From the NCBI GenBank assembly GCA_009885845.1, contig VFJW01000017.1, positions 1 to 64,000 of the forward strand: DNA of 64,000 bases. Reading direction: 5' to 3'. The position numbers were made by a program, and so were the translations under genes. This document shows positions 9,787 to 21,464 of this stretch, piece by piece. This DNA is from Geobacter sp. (GTDB lineage: Bacteria; Desulfobacterota; Desulfuromonadia; Geobacterales; Pseudopelobacteraceae). Position 1 is the stretch's first letter. Every line of letters begins with the position of its first letter. The notes beneath the pieces were generated by a model that saw only the letters and a list, made by a program, of their open reading frames with translations, had not been told where the DNA came from and made no database searches.

Positions 9787-9805
9787 GGGCGCAATGCTTG
9801 CGCCC
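9787..9805. repeat. Short perfect palindrome between lptB and rpoN
   Basis: GGGCGCAA-TGC-TTGCGCCC forms an 8-bp stem with a 3-nt loop in the 70-nt gap between lptB and rpoN. Very similar GGGGCGCAA palindromes occur in intergenic repeats of many bacteria. There is no T run after it, so it is a weak candidate terminator and more likely a dispersed repeat. Confidence 0.6.
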
Positions 9806-9815
9806 TATCTATGCA

Positions 9816-10559
9816 TTACAGCCGGAAGTCTTTACCCAGATAAATTTCCTGAGCTTTTTTGCTCGTTGCTATCTCGTTTGGAGTGCCATATTCAAGCACA
9901 ACACCACTGCTCAAAATATATGCAGAATCACAAACTCCCAGGGTCTCCCGGACATTATGATCTGAAATTAGCACACCGATATTTTTGTTTTTGAGAGATA
10001 CGATCAATCCTTGAATATCAGCAACAGCAATTGGATCAATTCCGGCGAACGGCTCGTCAAGGAGAATGAAGGAAGGGTTTGTGATCAGTGCCCGGGCAAT
10101 TTCAACCCGACGCCGTTCACCGCCTGACAGCGCATACCCCTTGGATGAAGCAATGTGACTGATGGAAAACTCCTCCAGCAGCTGTTCCATTCTTTCCCGG
10201 CCACGGCGTTTATCAGACTCAACCGTTTCAATAATTGCCATCAGATTATCGGCAACAGAGAGCTTGCGAAAAACTGATGCTTCCTGAGGAAGGTAGCTGA
10301 TGCCACGTCGCGCCCGCTGATACATGGGAAGCCCGGTTATCTCTTCATCACCCAGAAACACCTGGCCGCCATCCGGTTGCGCTAATCCGACCACCATATA
10401 AAAGGTTGTGGTTTTACCCGCACCGTTTGGTCCCAACAGCCCGATAACCGACCCTGATGTGATCGCAATATCAACGCCGCCGACCACCTGTCGACTGCCG
10501 TAGCTTTTTTTGAGGGCTCTTGTCCAGAGCCGGGAAGAGTTAACGACTTCCGGCATCAT
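9816..10559 (-). CDS. lptB: LPS export ABC transporter ATP-binding protein LptB
   Basis: LptB powers extraction of lipopolysaccharide from the inner membrane with LptF and LptG (not in this window). The protein of about 247 aa has Walker A GPNGAGKTT, signature LSGGERRRVEIARAL, Walker B FILLDEPFAGID and a normal H-loop (SDHNVRE). Two ATGs in tandem follow a GAGGAAGA site; either 10559 or 10556 is possible. The frame upstream of this overlaps lptA and is rejected. The start overlaps the end of lptA, so translation is coupled. Confidence 0.94.
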   Translation of the reverse strand: MMPEVVNSSRLWTRALKKSYGSRQVVGGVDIAITSGSVIGLLGPNGAGKTTTFYMVVGLAQPDGGQVFLGDEEITGLPMYQRARRGISYLPQEASVFRKLSVADNLMAIIETVESDKRRGRERMEQLLEEFSISHIASSKGYALSGGERRRVEIARALITNPSFILLDEPFAGIDPIAVADIQGLIVSLKNKNIGVLISDHNVRETLGVCDSAYILSSGVVLEYGTPNEIATSKKAQEIYLGKDFRL

Positions 10560-11070
10560 TCTTCCTCGCAGGCGGATTAATAATCGCTTCGACACGCGCC
10601 TTCGGATCGCCGTCGCTTGATACGTCACTTTTGTCATCATCTACAAAATAGGTAATTACTTTTCCGGTGATGCTGTCTCCTCCCTGGACAACCCGGGGAG
10701 ACCCGGTCAAAACGATACGGCCGGCGCCGGTTTCATACACCGCCTGATCAGAAAATCCGGTTTTATTCAGCTGGACAATCCGTACATTTCCGTACGCTTC
10801 AACCTTGTCCACTTCACCGTTTATCTCGGCATAGTTTACAATGAGCTTATCAGAAAATATGGTTAAGTCGCCCTGCTTGGCAACAACCTTGCCGAGAAAA
10901 GTCGCCGTTCTCGCTTTGTTGTCTGCGGTCATCTCGTTTGATTTAACAGTAATCGGCAGGCGTGAACGTTCCTTGTGAGCCGGAGCCGGAGTCGCAGACA
11001 GAGCAGCAGATGCTGAACACGGGAAGCACAGGCAGGTTATCGTCAAGTAAAGGATACAGAATTTCATCAT
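10540..11070 (-). CDS. lptA: LPS transport periplasmic protein LptA
   Basis: LptA forms the periplasmic bridge that carries LPS to the outer membrane. The protein has an N-terminal signal peptide (hydrophobic stretch KFCILYLTITCLCF, cleavage near SASA) followed by an OstA/LptA jelly-roll repeat domain with patterns such as GNVRIVQ and GKVITYF. The start is uncertain. The chosen ATG at 11070 gives a compact signal peptide but a weak ribosome site, and a GTG at 11130 would add 20 residues. It lies between lptC and lptB, the usual order. Confidence 0.88.
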   Translation of the reverse strand: MMKFCILYLTITCLCFPCSASAALSATPAPAHKERSRLPITVKSNEMTADNKARTATFLGKVVAKQGDLTIFSDKLIVNYAEINGEVDKVEAYGNVRIVQLNKTGFSDQAVYETGAGRIVLTGSPRVVQGGDSITGKVITYFVDDDKSDVSSDGDPKARVEAIINPPARKNDAGSR

Positions 11071-11154
11071 AGTAATACCAGCCCGAACAAACCGTACCCA
11101 TTTATTTGTCTTGTTACACATGTTGAACACTCATTACCCACACTCAACAGAAAA

Positions 11155-11724
11155 TTATTTCATACGAACGGCTGCATCGACCAGGGAATAAAAACGGGCC
11201 TGCTGATTTTCTACGCCAAAATCCATTCCTACGGCATTAAGCAGTAATCTCTGTTGCCGGAAGACTACCGGATATGTCGTTGAAAATTGATCCGTTGCGC
11301 CAGTATATATAATCGAGCTGGTGGTAAAACGTGCTCCAGCTTCGGTCACCGCATGAACATGGCCGTTAAGCCGGATATTTTTCGTCGAGGTGGAATACTC
11401 ACCATAGTCAGCGGTAACCGTTACTGCGCCATGCGACTTGGCATGTGGAAATACCATCCTGATATCCGAGAGGTAGGCCGTGTCACCTTTTTTATCATAA
11501 TCGGCCTGTTCAGCATCAAGTTCCCACACAACAAGACCATCCTGAATTTCTGAGAAACGGGCTTTTTTCAGGACAACATCAATATTGTGGGGAAGCGGTT
11601 GATTAGCCGAATGTGCCGGTGCTGATTCAGAAGAATCATTCCGGAGAACGACGGTTGCGATGCCGATAATCGCCGCCACAACGAGAAGCGCCAGTAACGG
11701 CTTGATATAAGCAGGCGATACCAT
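11155..11724 (-). CDS. lptC: LPS export protein LptC
   Basis: LptC is the bitopic inner-membrane protein that passes LPS from LptBFG to LptA. The 189-aa protein has a single N-terminal transmembrane helix (about 8-27, LLALLVVAAIIGIATVV) and a periplasmic LptC domain with repeated beta-strand patterns (DIRMVFPH, LNGHVHAV). It is followed by lptA after a 25-84 nt gap depending on the lptA start. Sequence conservation in this family is low; the call rests on domain shape plus gene order. Confidence 0.88.
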   Translation of the reverse strand: MVSPAYIKPLLALLVVAAIIGIATVVLRNDSSESAPAHSANQPLPHNIDVVLKKARFSEIQDGLVVWELDAEQADYDKKGDTAYLSDIRMVFPHAKSHGAVTVTADYGEYSTSTKNIRLNGHVHAVTEAGARFTTSSIIYTGATDQFSTTYPVVFRQQRLLLNAVGMDFGVENQQARFYSLVDAAVRMK

Positions 11725-11817
11725 AATAGGGAGGAACTATATCATCGGGGAGCAGGACTGTCCAGCATAACGTGGCAGTTTTGATGTATTTGGCACAGAG
11801 TTTGTATTAGATACGTC

Positions 11818-12333
11818 CTAAAGCTCGTAGCGGGCGGCAACCTCATTCCAAAACCCCCGCCCTTTGAGAATCAGATCACATACTTCGCGTACCGCGCCCC
11901 GTCCGCCGACACTGGAGGTTACATAGTGTGCGACAGTGCGGGCTTCAATCAGAGCATCTGCAGGAGCGGCGGCAAAAATCACACGACGCATAACCGGGAC
12001 ATCAATAACATCATCTCCAACATAGGCAATCTGACTGTCAAGAAGTCCGGTTTTCTGTTTTATATCTTCATAACTTTCAAGTTTTTTCAGAGCACCCTGA
12101 TACACCAGATCGATCCCCAACTCTCTGGCTCTGATTTCGACAACCAGTGAGGTGCGACCGGTAATGATGCCAACCTCTATTCCATATCGCTGCAGCATTT
12201 TGATGCCGTGACCGTCCTTGACATTAAATACTTTGGTTTCGAGGCCGTTACCATCGTAAATAATGCCTCCATCAGTCATAACACCATCGACGTCAAGCAA
12301 AAGCAATCGAATGTCTGAAAGCTTGTCATACAT
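11818..12333 (-). CDS. kdsC: 3-deoxy-D-manno-octulosonate 8-phosphate phosphatase KdsC
   Basis: KdsC removes phosphate from Kdo-8-phosphate in the LPS inner-core pathway. The 171-aa HAD-family protein (type C0, no cap domain) has motif I LLLLDVDGVMTDG (nucleophile D14, D16), motif II with GIITGRTS and motif III GDDVIDVPVM. Its start overlaps the kdsD stop as TGATG. Confidence 0.94.
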   Translation of the reverse strand: MYDKLSDIRLLLLDVDGVMTDGGIIYDGNGLETKVFNVKDGHGIKMLQRYGIEVGIITGRTSLVVEIRARELGIDLVYQGALKKLESYEDIKQKTGLLDSQIAYVGDDVIDVPVMRRVIFAAAPADALIEARTVAHYVTSSVGGRGAVREVCDLILKGRGFWNEVAARYEL

Positions 12334-13301
12334 CAGGCAATACCTGCTTTGAGGATATCATGCAGATGAATGATGCCGCACGGAGATGAAATCTGATCGT
12401 TTTCGAACACAAATAACGAGGTAATGGCACGCTGCTCCATAACCTGCAGTGCAGCTGCGGCAAGCTCCGAGCGTTTTATACGCAGCGGCCCATGTTTCAT
12501 AATTTCCGAGGCGCGTTGATTGAGAATGTCGAAACCCTTTTCAAGCGACCGGCGCAGGTCCCCATCCGTAATGACGCCTTTCAGCGCGCCGTGTGCATCG
12601 CAGACACCGGCTACTCCAAGACCTTTGGCGGTGATTACGAACAGGGCTTCTTTCATCAAGGTATCCTCCTGAACCAGGGGAATCGCTTCGCCGGTATGCA
12701 TCAGGTCTTCAACCCGTGTAATCAGTTTTTTACCCAGTGACCCGCCGGGATGAAAGATCGCAAAATCTTCCGCCTTGAAACCGCGCCGTCCCAGCAGCGC
12801 CACGGCAAGTGCGTCACCCATTGCCAGCGTGGCAGTGGTGGAGGCGGTGGGAGCGAGGCCGAGCGGGCAGGCCTCCTCAGAGACGGAAACGTCCAGAAAG
12901 ACATCACTCAGACGTGCCAGGTTTGATGCCGGATTGCCGCTCATGGCAACCAGATGGGCACCGAGACGTTTGATTGAGGGAAGTATTCTCAGGATTTCTT
13001 CCGTTTCACCACTGTTTGAAATGGCAATGACAACATCACCCTTCATGACCATGCCGAGATCACCGTGGATCCCTTCTGCCGGATGCAGAAAGAAAGCAGG
13101 GGTACCGGTGGAAGCCATGGTTGAGGCAATCTTCTGGCCGACCAGACCTGATTTGCCCATCCCGCTGACAATCACCCGTCCCGGGCTTGTCAATATCAGA
13201 TCAATTGCCTGTTCGAACGAAGCGTCTATGCGGTCCGCCATTGCTGACAGGGCAAGCGCTTCAATCCGGATTACCCGGCGTGCCTCTACAATCATATTCA
13301 T
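12333..13301 (-). CDS. kdsD: D-arabinose-5-phosphate isomerase KdsD
   Basis: KdsD converts ribulose-5-phosphate to arabinose-5-phosphate, the first committed step of Kdo synthesis. The 322-aa protein has an N-terminal SIS sugar-isomerase domain (about 30-170, with SGMGKSG and SNSGETEE) and two C-terminal CBS domains (about 205-322). It overlaps kdsA upstream (ATGA) and kdsC downstream (TGATG), so the three Kdo genes form one translationally coupled unit. Confidence 0.94.
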   Translation of the reverse strand: MNMIVEARRVIRIEALALSAMADRIDASFEQAIDLILTSPGRVIVSGMGKSGLVGQKIASTMASTGTPAFFLHPAEGIHGDLGMVMKGDVVIAISNSGETEEILRILPSIKRLGAHLVAMSGNPASNLARLSDVFLDVSVSEEACPLGLAPTASTTATLAMGDALAVALLGRRGFKAEDFAIFHPGGSLGKKLITRVEDLMHTGEAIPLVQEDTLMKEALFVITAKGLGVAGVCDAHGALKGVITDGDLRRSLEKGFDILNQRASEIMKHGPLRIKRSELAAAALQVMEQRAITSLFVFENDQISSPCGIIHLHDILKAGIA

Positions 13302-14131
13302 ACGGATGGTCTCTGCTTAACGACAAAATCAAGTGCCTTCAGGGTCTTAAGCAGGGCGGGAAGTTCAATCAGCGGGATCGAATTAGGACCGTCACAGAGC
13401 GCCTTGTCAGGATCCTCATGCACTTCCATAAAAATGCCATCAATCCCGGTGGCAACCGCCGCCCGTGACAGATACTCGACAAACTCGCGCTGACCGCCCG
13501 AACTATCCCCCTGACCACCAGGAAGCTGCACACTGTGAGTTGCGTCAAACACCACCGGATACCCGGTGGCCCGCATGACCGGAAAACTGCGCATATCCAC
13601 GACCAGATTATTATAGCCGAAGGAAGCACCGCGTTCAGTCAGGATGATATTCTCATTGCCGCTTGCGGCGATTTTACCGGCGACATTTTTCATATCCCAC
13701 GGAGCCAGAAACTGCCCTTTTTTGACATTGATAATCCGACCGCTCTGAGCCGCAGCGATCAACAGATCGGTCTGGCGACAGAGAAAAGCCGGGATCTGCA
13801 GGATATCAAGCACCTCGGCTGCCGGTTTGATCTGCTCGATGGAGTGAACATCCGAGATCACCGGCACACCAAGCGCTTCCTTGACCTTGCGTAAAATTGC
13901 CAGGCCCTCTTTCAGTCCCGGCCCGCGATAGGCATTGATTGAGGTACGGTTGGCCTTGTCGTAGGAAGCTTTGAAAATCAAGGGGATTGACAGACCGTTG
14001 CAGATCGCCATCAACCGTTCGGCGTGCCGCATGGTTGCGGTTTCATTCTCAATTACGCACGGCCCGGCGATCAGGACCAGCGGACGGTTACCGCCGATTT
14101 TTACATTTCCGGCAATAATTTCTCTGGTCAT
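13298..14131 (-). CDS. kdsA: Kdo-8-phosphate synthase KdsA
   Basis: KdsA condenses PEP with arabinose-5-phosphate to Kdo-8-phosphate. The 277-aa protein is full length for the family, with the N-terminal IAGPCVIE motif, [11 protein letters not shown], the DVHS motif and the late CDGPNSIPL segment. The DAGD-class I proteobacterial loop types cannot be separated with certainty by eye. The gene starts 3 nt after pyrG with a GAGGTAGG site. Confidence 0.95.
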   Translation of the reverse strand: MTREIIAGNVKIGGNRPLVLIAGPCVIENETATMRHAERLMAICNGLSIPLIFKASYDKANRTSINAYRGPGLKEGLAILRKVKEALGVPVISDVHSIEQIKPAAEVLDILQIPAFLCRQTDLLIAAAQSGRIINVKKGQFLAPWDMKNVAGKIAASGNENIILTERGASFGYNNLVVDMRSFPVMRATGYPVVFDATHSVQLPGGQGDSSGGQREFVEYLSRAAVATGIDGIFMEVHEDPDKALCDGPNSIPLIELPALLKTLKALDFVVKQRPSV

Positions 14132-14134
14132 GAC

Positions 14135-15760
<1,626 letters not shown>

Positions 15761-15781
15761 TCATTCGATAAAAAATATGTC

Positions 15782-16546
15782 CTATAGATGAAGTTTACGA
15801 TACTGCTCCTGTACTTTAAGCAGATCATCAGGCGTGTCGACTCCAATCGACTCGAATTCGGTTTCAACCACCCGTATTTTTACGCCATTCTCAATGGCAC
15901 GCAACTGCTCGAGCTTCTCGGATATTTCCAGAAACGTCGCAGGCATTGAGGCAAATTTCAGCAGAAAATCACGGCGATAGACATACAGGCCGACATGTTT
16001 GAAACAGAGCAGCTTACCGCAACAAAACGATTCATCCTTGAGATCTTTCCATTTATCGCGAAAAAACGGGAGCGGCGAACGGGAGAAATAGAGGGCATTG
16101 CCACGATGATCGGTCACCACTTTGACCACATTGGGAGACAGGAAGTCATGCAGGCATTTGATGCGCGTCTTGACGGTACTCATCTGCAGGTCGTCCTCTT
16201 CAAGGAACGGCTGTAGTGCCAGGTCGATTATAGCCGGGTCAATCAGCGGCTCATCACCCTGCACATTGACGATTATATCCGAATCAAGACCGGTAGCAAC
16301 CTCTGCCAGGCGGTCGGTGCCGGTTTCATGACCGGCGGAGGTCATGACAACTTCTCCGCCGAAGGCACTGACCGCATCAGCAATGCGTGAGTCATCAGTT
16401 GCCACAATAACCCGATCCACCAGCTTTGACTGGGCAGTACGCTGGTACACATGCTGGATCATCGGACGGCCGCCAATTTCCGCCAAAGCCTTACCGGGAA
16501 AACGTACCGATGCATAACGGGCAGGGATTACCGCTGTAATTTTCAT
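15782..16546 (-). CDS. kdsB: CMP-Kdo synthetase (3-deoxy-manno-octulosonate cytidylyltransferase)
   Basis: KdsB activates Kdo with CTP to CMP-Kdo. The 254-aa protein shows the N-terminal nucleotide motif [17 protein letters not shown], the VQGDEPLI metal/substrate motif around residue 98 and the [12 protein letters not shown] segment. It is the first gene of the minus-strand LPS block; the region upstream (16547-16942) is noncoding and separates it from the plus-strand nrdR/rib genes. Confidence 0.95.
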   Translation of the reverse strand: MKITAVIPARYASVRFPGKALAEIGGRPMIQHVYQRTAQSKLVDRVIVATDDSRIADAVSAFGGEVVMTSAGHETGTDRLAEVATGLDSDIIVNVQGDEPLIDPAIIDLALQPFLEEDDLQMSTVKTRIKCLHDFLSPNVVKVVTDHRGNALYFSRSPLPFFRDKWKDLKDESFCCGKLLCFKHVGLYVYRRDFLLKFASMPATFLEISEKLEQLRAIENGVKIRVVETEFESIGVDTPDDLLKVQEQYRKLHL

Positions 16547-16942
16547 GCTGGAGAACCTTTTAAATCTCGGAATAATGACGAAAACGTCAGGTGTCCAGTG
16601 GTAGGACGTGACAAGTTACCGCAAAAGTGAAAGGGTGTCAAGATGCGAACGCGGGGCCTTTTTTGAGGTAATAAGCGGTGGCATACCATGGTGTTGACGA
16701 CAGACAAACCAGCCCTTTACATGGAATTACGTTGAAAAAGCGGCAACAATATTGACCTGACCTGCAGAGTAATTCCAATTTTAAATCAAAGATGATATCA
16801 AGGGGGTGAGGATTGAGGCGACGAAGCGTACAGATAGTACGTTGAGGAGCCGAAGACGAGCCAACGAAGATTGCGCTTTGATTTGGAATTGGTATAAGGT
16901 ACTTTGTCGGACATATCAGCACAAAGGAAGGAAGCCCCGGTT
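16547..16942. other. Intergenic region between divergent kdsB and dCMP deaminase genes
   Basis: No gene is supported in this 396-nt gap between two divergent transcription units, so promoters for both sides should lie here, though I cannot assign -35/-10 boxes with confidence. About a third of it is occupied by a dispersed repeat (16770-16895). A TTG-started frame at 16904 extends the deaminase gene but has no ribosome site. Confidence 0.6.
16770..16895. repeat. Dispersed ~125-bp repeat with inverted ends (copy 1)
   Basis: The ends are inverted copies of one another (ATTCCAATT...AAATCAAAG at the left, CTTTGATTTGGAATTGGT at the right). The interior contains a small palindrome with GTAC arms followed by TTGAGGAGCC and GACGAGCCAACG. 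The interior aligns along its length with 43389-43508, and its right end matches 52245-52268 in inverse orientation. It has no coding capacity, so it looks like a MITE/REP-type intergenic repeat. Confidence 0.75.
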
Positions 16943-17410
16943 ATGCATCGCCCCTCCTGGGATCAGTATTTCATGGACATAACCCGCCTGGTTGCCACCC
17001 GTTCATCCTGCATGCGACGGCAGGTGGGGGCATTACTGGTTAAGGATCGCAACATCCTGGCCACCGGTTACAACGGTGTTCCGTCAGGGATTACCCACTG
17101 TGAAGCGGTCGGCTGCCTCCGCGAAAAACTCAAGGTTCCATCAGGTGAACGCCATGAACTCTGCCGAGGTCTTCATGCCGAGCAGAACGCAATCATCCAG
17201 GCCGCCAAACACGGCACCAGCATCGACGGTTCTACTTTGTACTGTACCACTATGCCTTGCATCATCTGCACAAAAATGATTATCAACGCGGGCATAACCA
17301 CCGTGATTTACGACGAAGGATATGCCGATGAACTGGCCCGCGAAATGATCGCTGAGGCTGCTATTCAGGTAGTACATTTTGCTGCAGAAGGCACGGGTGA
17401 AACCGAATGA
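16943..17410 (+). CDS. Deoxycytidylate (dCMP) deaminase
   Basis: This zinc enzyme deaminates dCMP to dUMP for dTMP supply. The 155-aa protein has the catalytic HAE motif in GLHAEQNAI and the zinc Cys pair PCIICTKM, plus an N-terminal Cys/His-rich segment typical of dCMP deaminases ([11 protein letters not shown]). I prefer the ATG at 16943 behind AGGAAGG over the upstream TTG frame, which runs back towards the repeat. It overlaps nrdR (ATGA). Confidence 0.92.
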   Translation: MHRPSWDQYFMDITRLVATRSSCMRRQVGALLVKDRNILATGYNGVPSGITHCEAVGCLREKLKVPSGERHELCRGLHAEQNAIIQAAKHGTSIDGSTLYCTTMPCIICTKMIINAGITTVIYDEGYADELAREMIAEAAIQVVHFAAEGTGETE

Positions 17411-17859
17411 AATGTCCGTTTTGCAACAATCTGGACAGCAAGGTCGTTGATTCCCGCCCTGACAAAGGAGGCTCTGCGATTCGCCGTCGCCGTGAATGTG
17501 AACAGTGTGCAAAGCGCTTTACTACTCACGAGCGAATTGAAGAGATTCTTCCCCAGGTCTGCAAGAAAGATGGACGGCGCGAACAGTTTGACCGTATGAA
17601 GATAATCAACGGCATCGTCAAGGCATGTGAAAAGCGACCGATCTCCAAAGCCGACATCGAACTGCTGGTTGACCGACTTGAGACCCGTCTGCAGGAATCG
17701 ACCGAACGGGAAATTTCAACCACGACTATCGGCGAGTGGGTCATGAATGAGCTGCATGCTTTGGATGAAGTGGCCTATGTACGCTTTGCTTCAGTGTACC
17801 GCTCATTCCGTGACATCGGGGAATTCATGCAGGAGTTGCAGGATCTACTCAAAAAGTAA
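17407..17859 (+). CDS. nrdR: Transcriptional repressor NrdR
   Basis: NrdR senses ATP/dATP and represses ribonucleotide reductase genes. The 150-aa protein has an N-terminal zinc ribbon (CPFC...CEQC) and an ATP-cone domain from about residue 45. The pairing with dCMP deaminase upstream and ribD downstream is a common arrangement. NrdR boxes were not looked for beyond this window. Confidence 0.96.
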   Translation: MKCPFCNNLDSKVVDSRPDKGGSAIRRRRECEQCAKRFTTHERIEEILPQVCKKDGRREQFDRMKIINGIVKACEKRPISKADIELLVDRLETRLQESTEREISTTTIGEWVMNELHALDEVAYVRFASVYRSFRDIGEFMQELQDLLKK

Positions 17860-17861
17860 CA

Positions 17862-17925
17862 AATTCTGGATGTTGGATTCTGGATGTTGAATTTCAATCC
17901 AAAATTCAAAATTCAAAATTTCTTT
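17862..17925. repeat. A/T-rich short-unit repeat before ribD
   Basis: The segment repeats TTCTGGATGTTG twice and then runs of the heptamer CAAAATT. A very similar heptamer array occurs at 46335-46405. It lies between nrdR and ribD, and a spurious upstream extension of the ribD frame reads through it. It is probably a dispersed simple repeat without function in the protein. Confidence 0.65.
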
Positions 17926-17940
17926 TATTTAAGAGCGTAC

Positions 17941-19047
17941 ATGACCTCCATCGACGCAAAACATATGAAACGTGCCATTACGCTGGCAAAAAAAGGGGTC
18001 GGGAAAACGCGCCCGAATCCTGCGGTCGGTTGTGTTGTTGTCAAAGATGGTGTGGTTATCGGTGAAGGGTGGCACAAAAAAGCGGGCGGACCTCACGCCG
18101 AAATCCACGCGTTACAGAGCGCCGGAAATGCAGCCAGAGGGTCAGACGTGTACGTGACTCTTGAGCCCTGCTGTCACACCGGAAAGACTCCCCCCTGCTG
18201 TGAGGCACTTATCAAGGCGGGAGTCAGACGTGTTATCGCCGGCATGCGCGACCCCAATCCGCAGGTAAACGGCGGCGGCTTGCAGGCATTGCAGCAGGCC
18301 GGAATAGAGACTGTATGTGATGTTCTGGAGAAGGAATGTCGGGCGATCAATCGCCCCTTCCTGAAATTTATTACGACCGGACATCCGTACGTCACCTATA
18401 AATGCGCCATGACACTGGACGGCAAGATAGCAAGCGTCACGGGCGAATCACGCTGGATCAGCTGCGAGGCCTCGCGCAGAATTGTACATCGTATGCGGGC
18501 GGATAGTGATGCTGTCATGGTCGGTGTTGATACCATTATCGCAGATGACCCGCAGCTGACTGTCCGGCACGTCACGGGACGCAACCCGCTCAGGATCATC
18601 GTCGACAGCCACTTGCGCACCCCGGAGAGCGTCGCGGTGTTAAGCGTTCAAATGGCCCGGGGAACGGTCATTGCCACCATAGAAACAGACCCTGCGGTGC
18701 ATGCCCGTTATCAGAAAAACGGCGCCACCCTGTTGGTCTGCAGCTCGGAAAACAACAGGGTGCAGCTGTATGACCTCTGGAACAGACTTGGTAAACTCGG
18801 CATCCATTCCCTCCTGCTTGAGGGGGGGAGCCATCTTGCCGGAGAAGCTCTCAGGCACGGCCTGATTGATGAATGTGTATTCTTTTATGCACCAAAAGTG
18901 ATCGGCAGCGACGGATTTTCTCCGTTCGCCATCACCGGCACCACCGATATGGCCCGTTCCATCAAGTTTCAGGATCTCAACATACGCCGTGTTGGTTCTG
19001 ATATGATGGTGACAGCGCGCCCGGAGAATGTATGTTTACTGGACTGA
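17941..19047 (+). CDS. ribD: Bifunctional diaminohydroxyphosphoribosylaminopyrimidine deaminase / reductase RibD
   Basis: RibD carries out the second and third steps of riboflavin synthesis. The 368-aa protein has an N-terminal zinc deaminase domain (HAEIHAL and EPCCHTGKTPPC) to about residue 145 and a C-terminal NADPH-dependent reductase domain (CAMTLDGKIA, LLEGGSHLAG). The start at 17941 removes a low-complexity leader translated from the repeat at 17862-17925. The gene overlaps ribE by 16 nt. Confidence 0.95.
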   Translation: MTSIDAKHMKRAITLAKKGVGKTRPNPAVGCVVVKDGVVIGEGWHKKAGGPHAEIHALQSAGNAARGSDVYVTLEPCCHTGKTPPCCEALIKAGVRRVIAGMRDPNPQVNGGGLQALQQAGIETVCDVLEKECRAINRPFLKFITTGHPYVTYKCAMTLDGKIASVTGESRWISCEASRRIVHRMRADSDAVMVGVDTIIADDPQLTVRHVTGRNPLRIIVDSHLRTPESVAVLSVQMARGTVIATIETDPAVHARYQKNGATLLVCSSENNRVQLYDLWNRLGKLGIHSLLLEGGSHLAGEALRHGLIDECVFFYAPKVIGSDGFSPFAITGTTDMARSIKFQDLNIRRVGSDMMVTARPENVCLLD

Positions 19048-19673
19048 TTGAAGATATCGGCCGGGTGGCCTCCTTTCACCGTCAGGGGGGAGCTGGAATA
19101 CTGGTCGTAGATACCGCTCTGCCGATAAAAGATATCGCTGTCGGTGATTCTGTTGCCGTCAACGGAGCATGCCTGACGGTAACTGCAAAGAGCATCAGCA
19201 CCCTGACCTTTGACGTTTCTCCCGAAAGCCTTTCACGAACGACGGTCGGAAAACTTTCCGCCGACAGTCGTGTTAATCTGGAACGTGCACTCAGACTTGG
19301 TGACCGTCTTGGTGGGCATATTGTCAGCGGCCACGTCGACTGCGAGGGATTCCTGGCCCGTTCTGAAAGCCGATCCGGCAATCACCTGCTGCAGTTCGCT
19401 CTACCGACGGAACATGCCCGCTACCTGGTGGAGAAAGGTTCCGTAACGATTGACGGTATCAGCCTGACGGTCAATGCTGTCACTCAGGATGGCTTTTCGG
19501 TGAATATTATTCCGCATACATTCAAAACAACCACGCTTGGCGAACTCAGGGTCGGCAATAAAGTTAACATTGAAACCGACATTATCGGAAAGTATGTGGA
19601 ACGACTGACGCACCCCTGGAAGTCAGGGGGCGGCGTAAGCATGAAAACACTCGCAGAAAACGGCTTTATTTAA
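19032..19673 (+). CDS. ribE: Riboflavin synthase alpha subunit
   Basis: This enzyme dismutates two lumazine molecules to riboflavin. The 213-aa protein begins with the hallmark MFTGLIEDIG and has two homologous lumazine-binding barrels (about 1-95 and 96-195), each with a GxHxVxGHVD-type strand (LGGHIVSGHVDC). It starts inside the end of ribD, so the two are translationally coupled. Confidence 0.95.
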   Translation: MFTGLIEDIGRVASFHRQGGAGILVVDTALPIKDIAVGDSVAVNGACLTVTAKSISTLTFDVSPESLSRTTVGKLSADSRVNLERALRLGDRLGGHIVSGHVDCEGFLARSESRSGNHLLQFALPTEHARYLVEKGSVTIDGISLTVNAVTQDGFSVNIIPHTFKTTTLGELRVGNKVNIETDIIGKYVERLTHPWKSGGGVSMKTLAENGFI

Positions 19674-19688
19674 CAGGAAAGGTGAACC

Positions 19689-20894
19689 ATGTCCGTAGCA
19701 ACTATAGAAGAAGCGATTGAAGACATCCGTCAGGGGAAAATGGTTATTCTTGTGGATGATGAGGACCGTGAAAACGAAGGAGATCTGACCCTTGCCGCTG
19801 AAGCGGCCACTCCGGAAAATATCAATTTCATGGCAAAATACGGACGCGGACTGATCTGCCTGACTCTGACTCCGGAAAAATGCGATGAACTGGGATTACG
19901 GCCGATGGTGCGCGACAACACCTCCCCCTTTGAAACCGCATTTACGGTATCAATTGAGGCCAAACATGGCGTGACCACCGGCATATCGGCTGCCGATCGG
20001 GCACTTACGATTGTTACCGCCGTAGCTGACAACGCCAGCGCCAGGGATCTGGTCAGTCCCGGTCACATATTTCCGCTCAGATCCCGCAAAGGTGGCGTAC
20101 TCGTGCGACTTGGCCAGACCGAAGGTTCAGTCGATCTGGCGCGCCTTGCCGGACTGAAACCGGCCGGAGTTATCTGCGAAATCATGAATGACGACGGCAC
20201 CATGGCCCGAATGCCGGAACTGAAAAAATTTGCAAAAGAGCACGCCATTAAAATCTGTACAATTGCTGATCTGGTCGCCTACCGACTCAAGAACGAGCGA
20301 CTGGTGCGCACTGTCGCTGAGGCACGTCTTCCCTCCTCGTTCGGTGGAGAATGGCGGGCTATCGGCTTTGAAAACGATATCGACAAACTTGAGCATATCG
20401 CTCTGGTCAAGGGGGAACTGAAAAAAGATCACCCGGTACTGGTTCGGGTGCATTCGGAATGCCTGACCGGAGATGTACTCGGCAGTCAGCGCTGTGACTG
20501 CGGTGAACAGCTGCATCGCGCCATGGAACAGATTGCCGGCGAAGGGTGCGGAGTCATTCTGTACATGCGTCAGGAGGGGCGGGGCATCGGTCTGGTCAAC
20601 AAACTGAAAGCATATGAACTGCAGGATAACGGCCGTGACACGGTGGAAGCAAATCTGGAACTGGGCTTCAAAGCGGATCTGCGCGAGTACGGGATCGGTG
20701 CCCAGATTCTTCTGGCACTCGGTATCACCAAGATACGCCTACTGACCAATAACCCGAAAAAACTGATCGGCCTTCAGGGGTATGGCATTGACATTATCGA
20801 GCGGGTCTCAATAGAAGCGGAGCCGACTGACACAAACCGGGATTACCTTGAAACGAAACGCGAAAAGATGGGACATCTGTTGGGGAACCTCTGA
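19689..20894 (+). CDS. ribBA: Bifunctional DHBP synthase / GTP cyclohydrolase II (RibBA)
   Basis: RibBA supplies both riboflavin precursors: dihydroxybutanone phosphate from ribulose-5-phosphate, and the pyrimidine from GTP. The 401-aa protein has the DHBPS domain (about 1-203, [11 protein letters not shown] motif) and the GTP cyclohydrolase II domain (about 205-401, with zinc ligands in [11 protein letters not shown] and the RQEGRGIGL catalytic segment). Both halves keep their motifs. Lumazine synthase (ribH), often next, is absent; queH follows with TGATG overlap. Confidence 0.95.
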   Translation: MSVATIEEAIEDIRQGKMVILVDDEDRENEGDLTLAAEAATPENINFMAKYGRGLICLTLTPEKCDELGLRPMVRDNTSPFETAFTVSIEAKHGVTTGISAADRALTIVTAVADNASARDLVSPGHIFPLRSRKGGVLVRLGQTEGSVDLARLAGLKPAGVICEIMNDDGTMARMPELKKFAKEHAIKICTIADLVAYRLKNERLVRTVAEARLPSSFGGEWRAIGFENDIDKLEHIALVKGELKKDHPVLVRVHSECLTGDVLGSQRCDCGEQLHRAMEQIAGEGCGVILYMRQEGRGIGLVNKLKAYELQDNGRDTVEANLELGFKADLREYGIGAQILLALGITKIRLLTNNPKKLIGLQGYGIDIIERVSIEAEPTDTNRDYLETKREKMGHLLGNL

Positions 20895-21436
20895 TGCGCA
20901 TCCTGCTTCACACCTGCTGCGGCCCCTGCGCTGTTTTCCCGCTGCAGCAACTGCGGGCGGCGGGTCACCAGGTGACCGGTTTTTTCTATAATCACAATAT
21001 TCATCCCTATCAGGAATATGCCCAACGTCGGGATACTGCAATTCTCATGGCAGAGCAGAATAGAATGCCGTTGATCATGCGTGATGACTATGATCTGGAG
21101 GGATTTCTGGCGAACGTAGCCGCTGAACCGGAGAAGCGCTGCAGCTACTGTTATTCCTCGCGACTGCGGACTGCTGCACAGGCTGCACTTGAGGGGGGCT
21201 TCGACGCATTTACCGCTTCACTGCTCTACAGCAGATATCAGAAGCATGACGAAATCAAGTTGCTTGGTGAACAGGTGGGAAATGAATTCGGAGTATCTTT
21301 TTATTATCAGGACTTTCGCTCAGGGTGGCAGGAGGGAATCCGGCTTTCAAAGGAGTCGGGACTGTATCGCCAGCAGTACTGCGGTTGTATCTACAGCGAG
21401 AAGGAACGTTATCTGCCAAAATCGAAAACTGCCTGA
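20894..21436 (+). CDS. queH: Epoxyqueuosine reductase QueH
   Basis: QueH reduces epoxyqueuosine to queuosine in tRNA and is the non-orthologous replacement of QueG. The 180-aa DUF208 protein has the N-terminal HTCCGPC motif, a middle CSYC pair and the C-terminal YCGC motif, which together supply the iron-sulfur and metal ligands known in the family. It is the last gene of the rib operon and is followed by a clear terminator. Confidence 0.92.
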   Translation: MRILLHTCCGPCAVFPLQQLRAAGHQVTGFFYNHNIHPYQEYAQRRDTAILMAEQNRMPLIMRDDYDLEGFLANVAAEPEKRCSYCYSSRLRTAAQAALEGGFDAFTASLLYSRYQKHDEIKLLGEQVGNEFGVSFYYQDFRSGWQEGIRLSKESGLYRQQYCGCIYSEKERYLPKSKTA

Positions 21437-21464
21437 CCAGGTAATAGTTCAGAATTGAGCAACA

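Noticed and set aside
11791-11806. TGGCAC-N5-TTGTA, close to a sigma-54 -24/-12 promoter
   Set aside because: On the plus strand it points into the antisense of kdsC, and all nearby genes run the other way; one base deviates from TTGCA. Probably chance.
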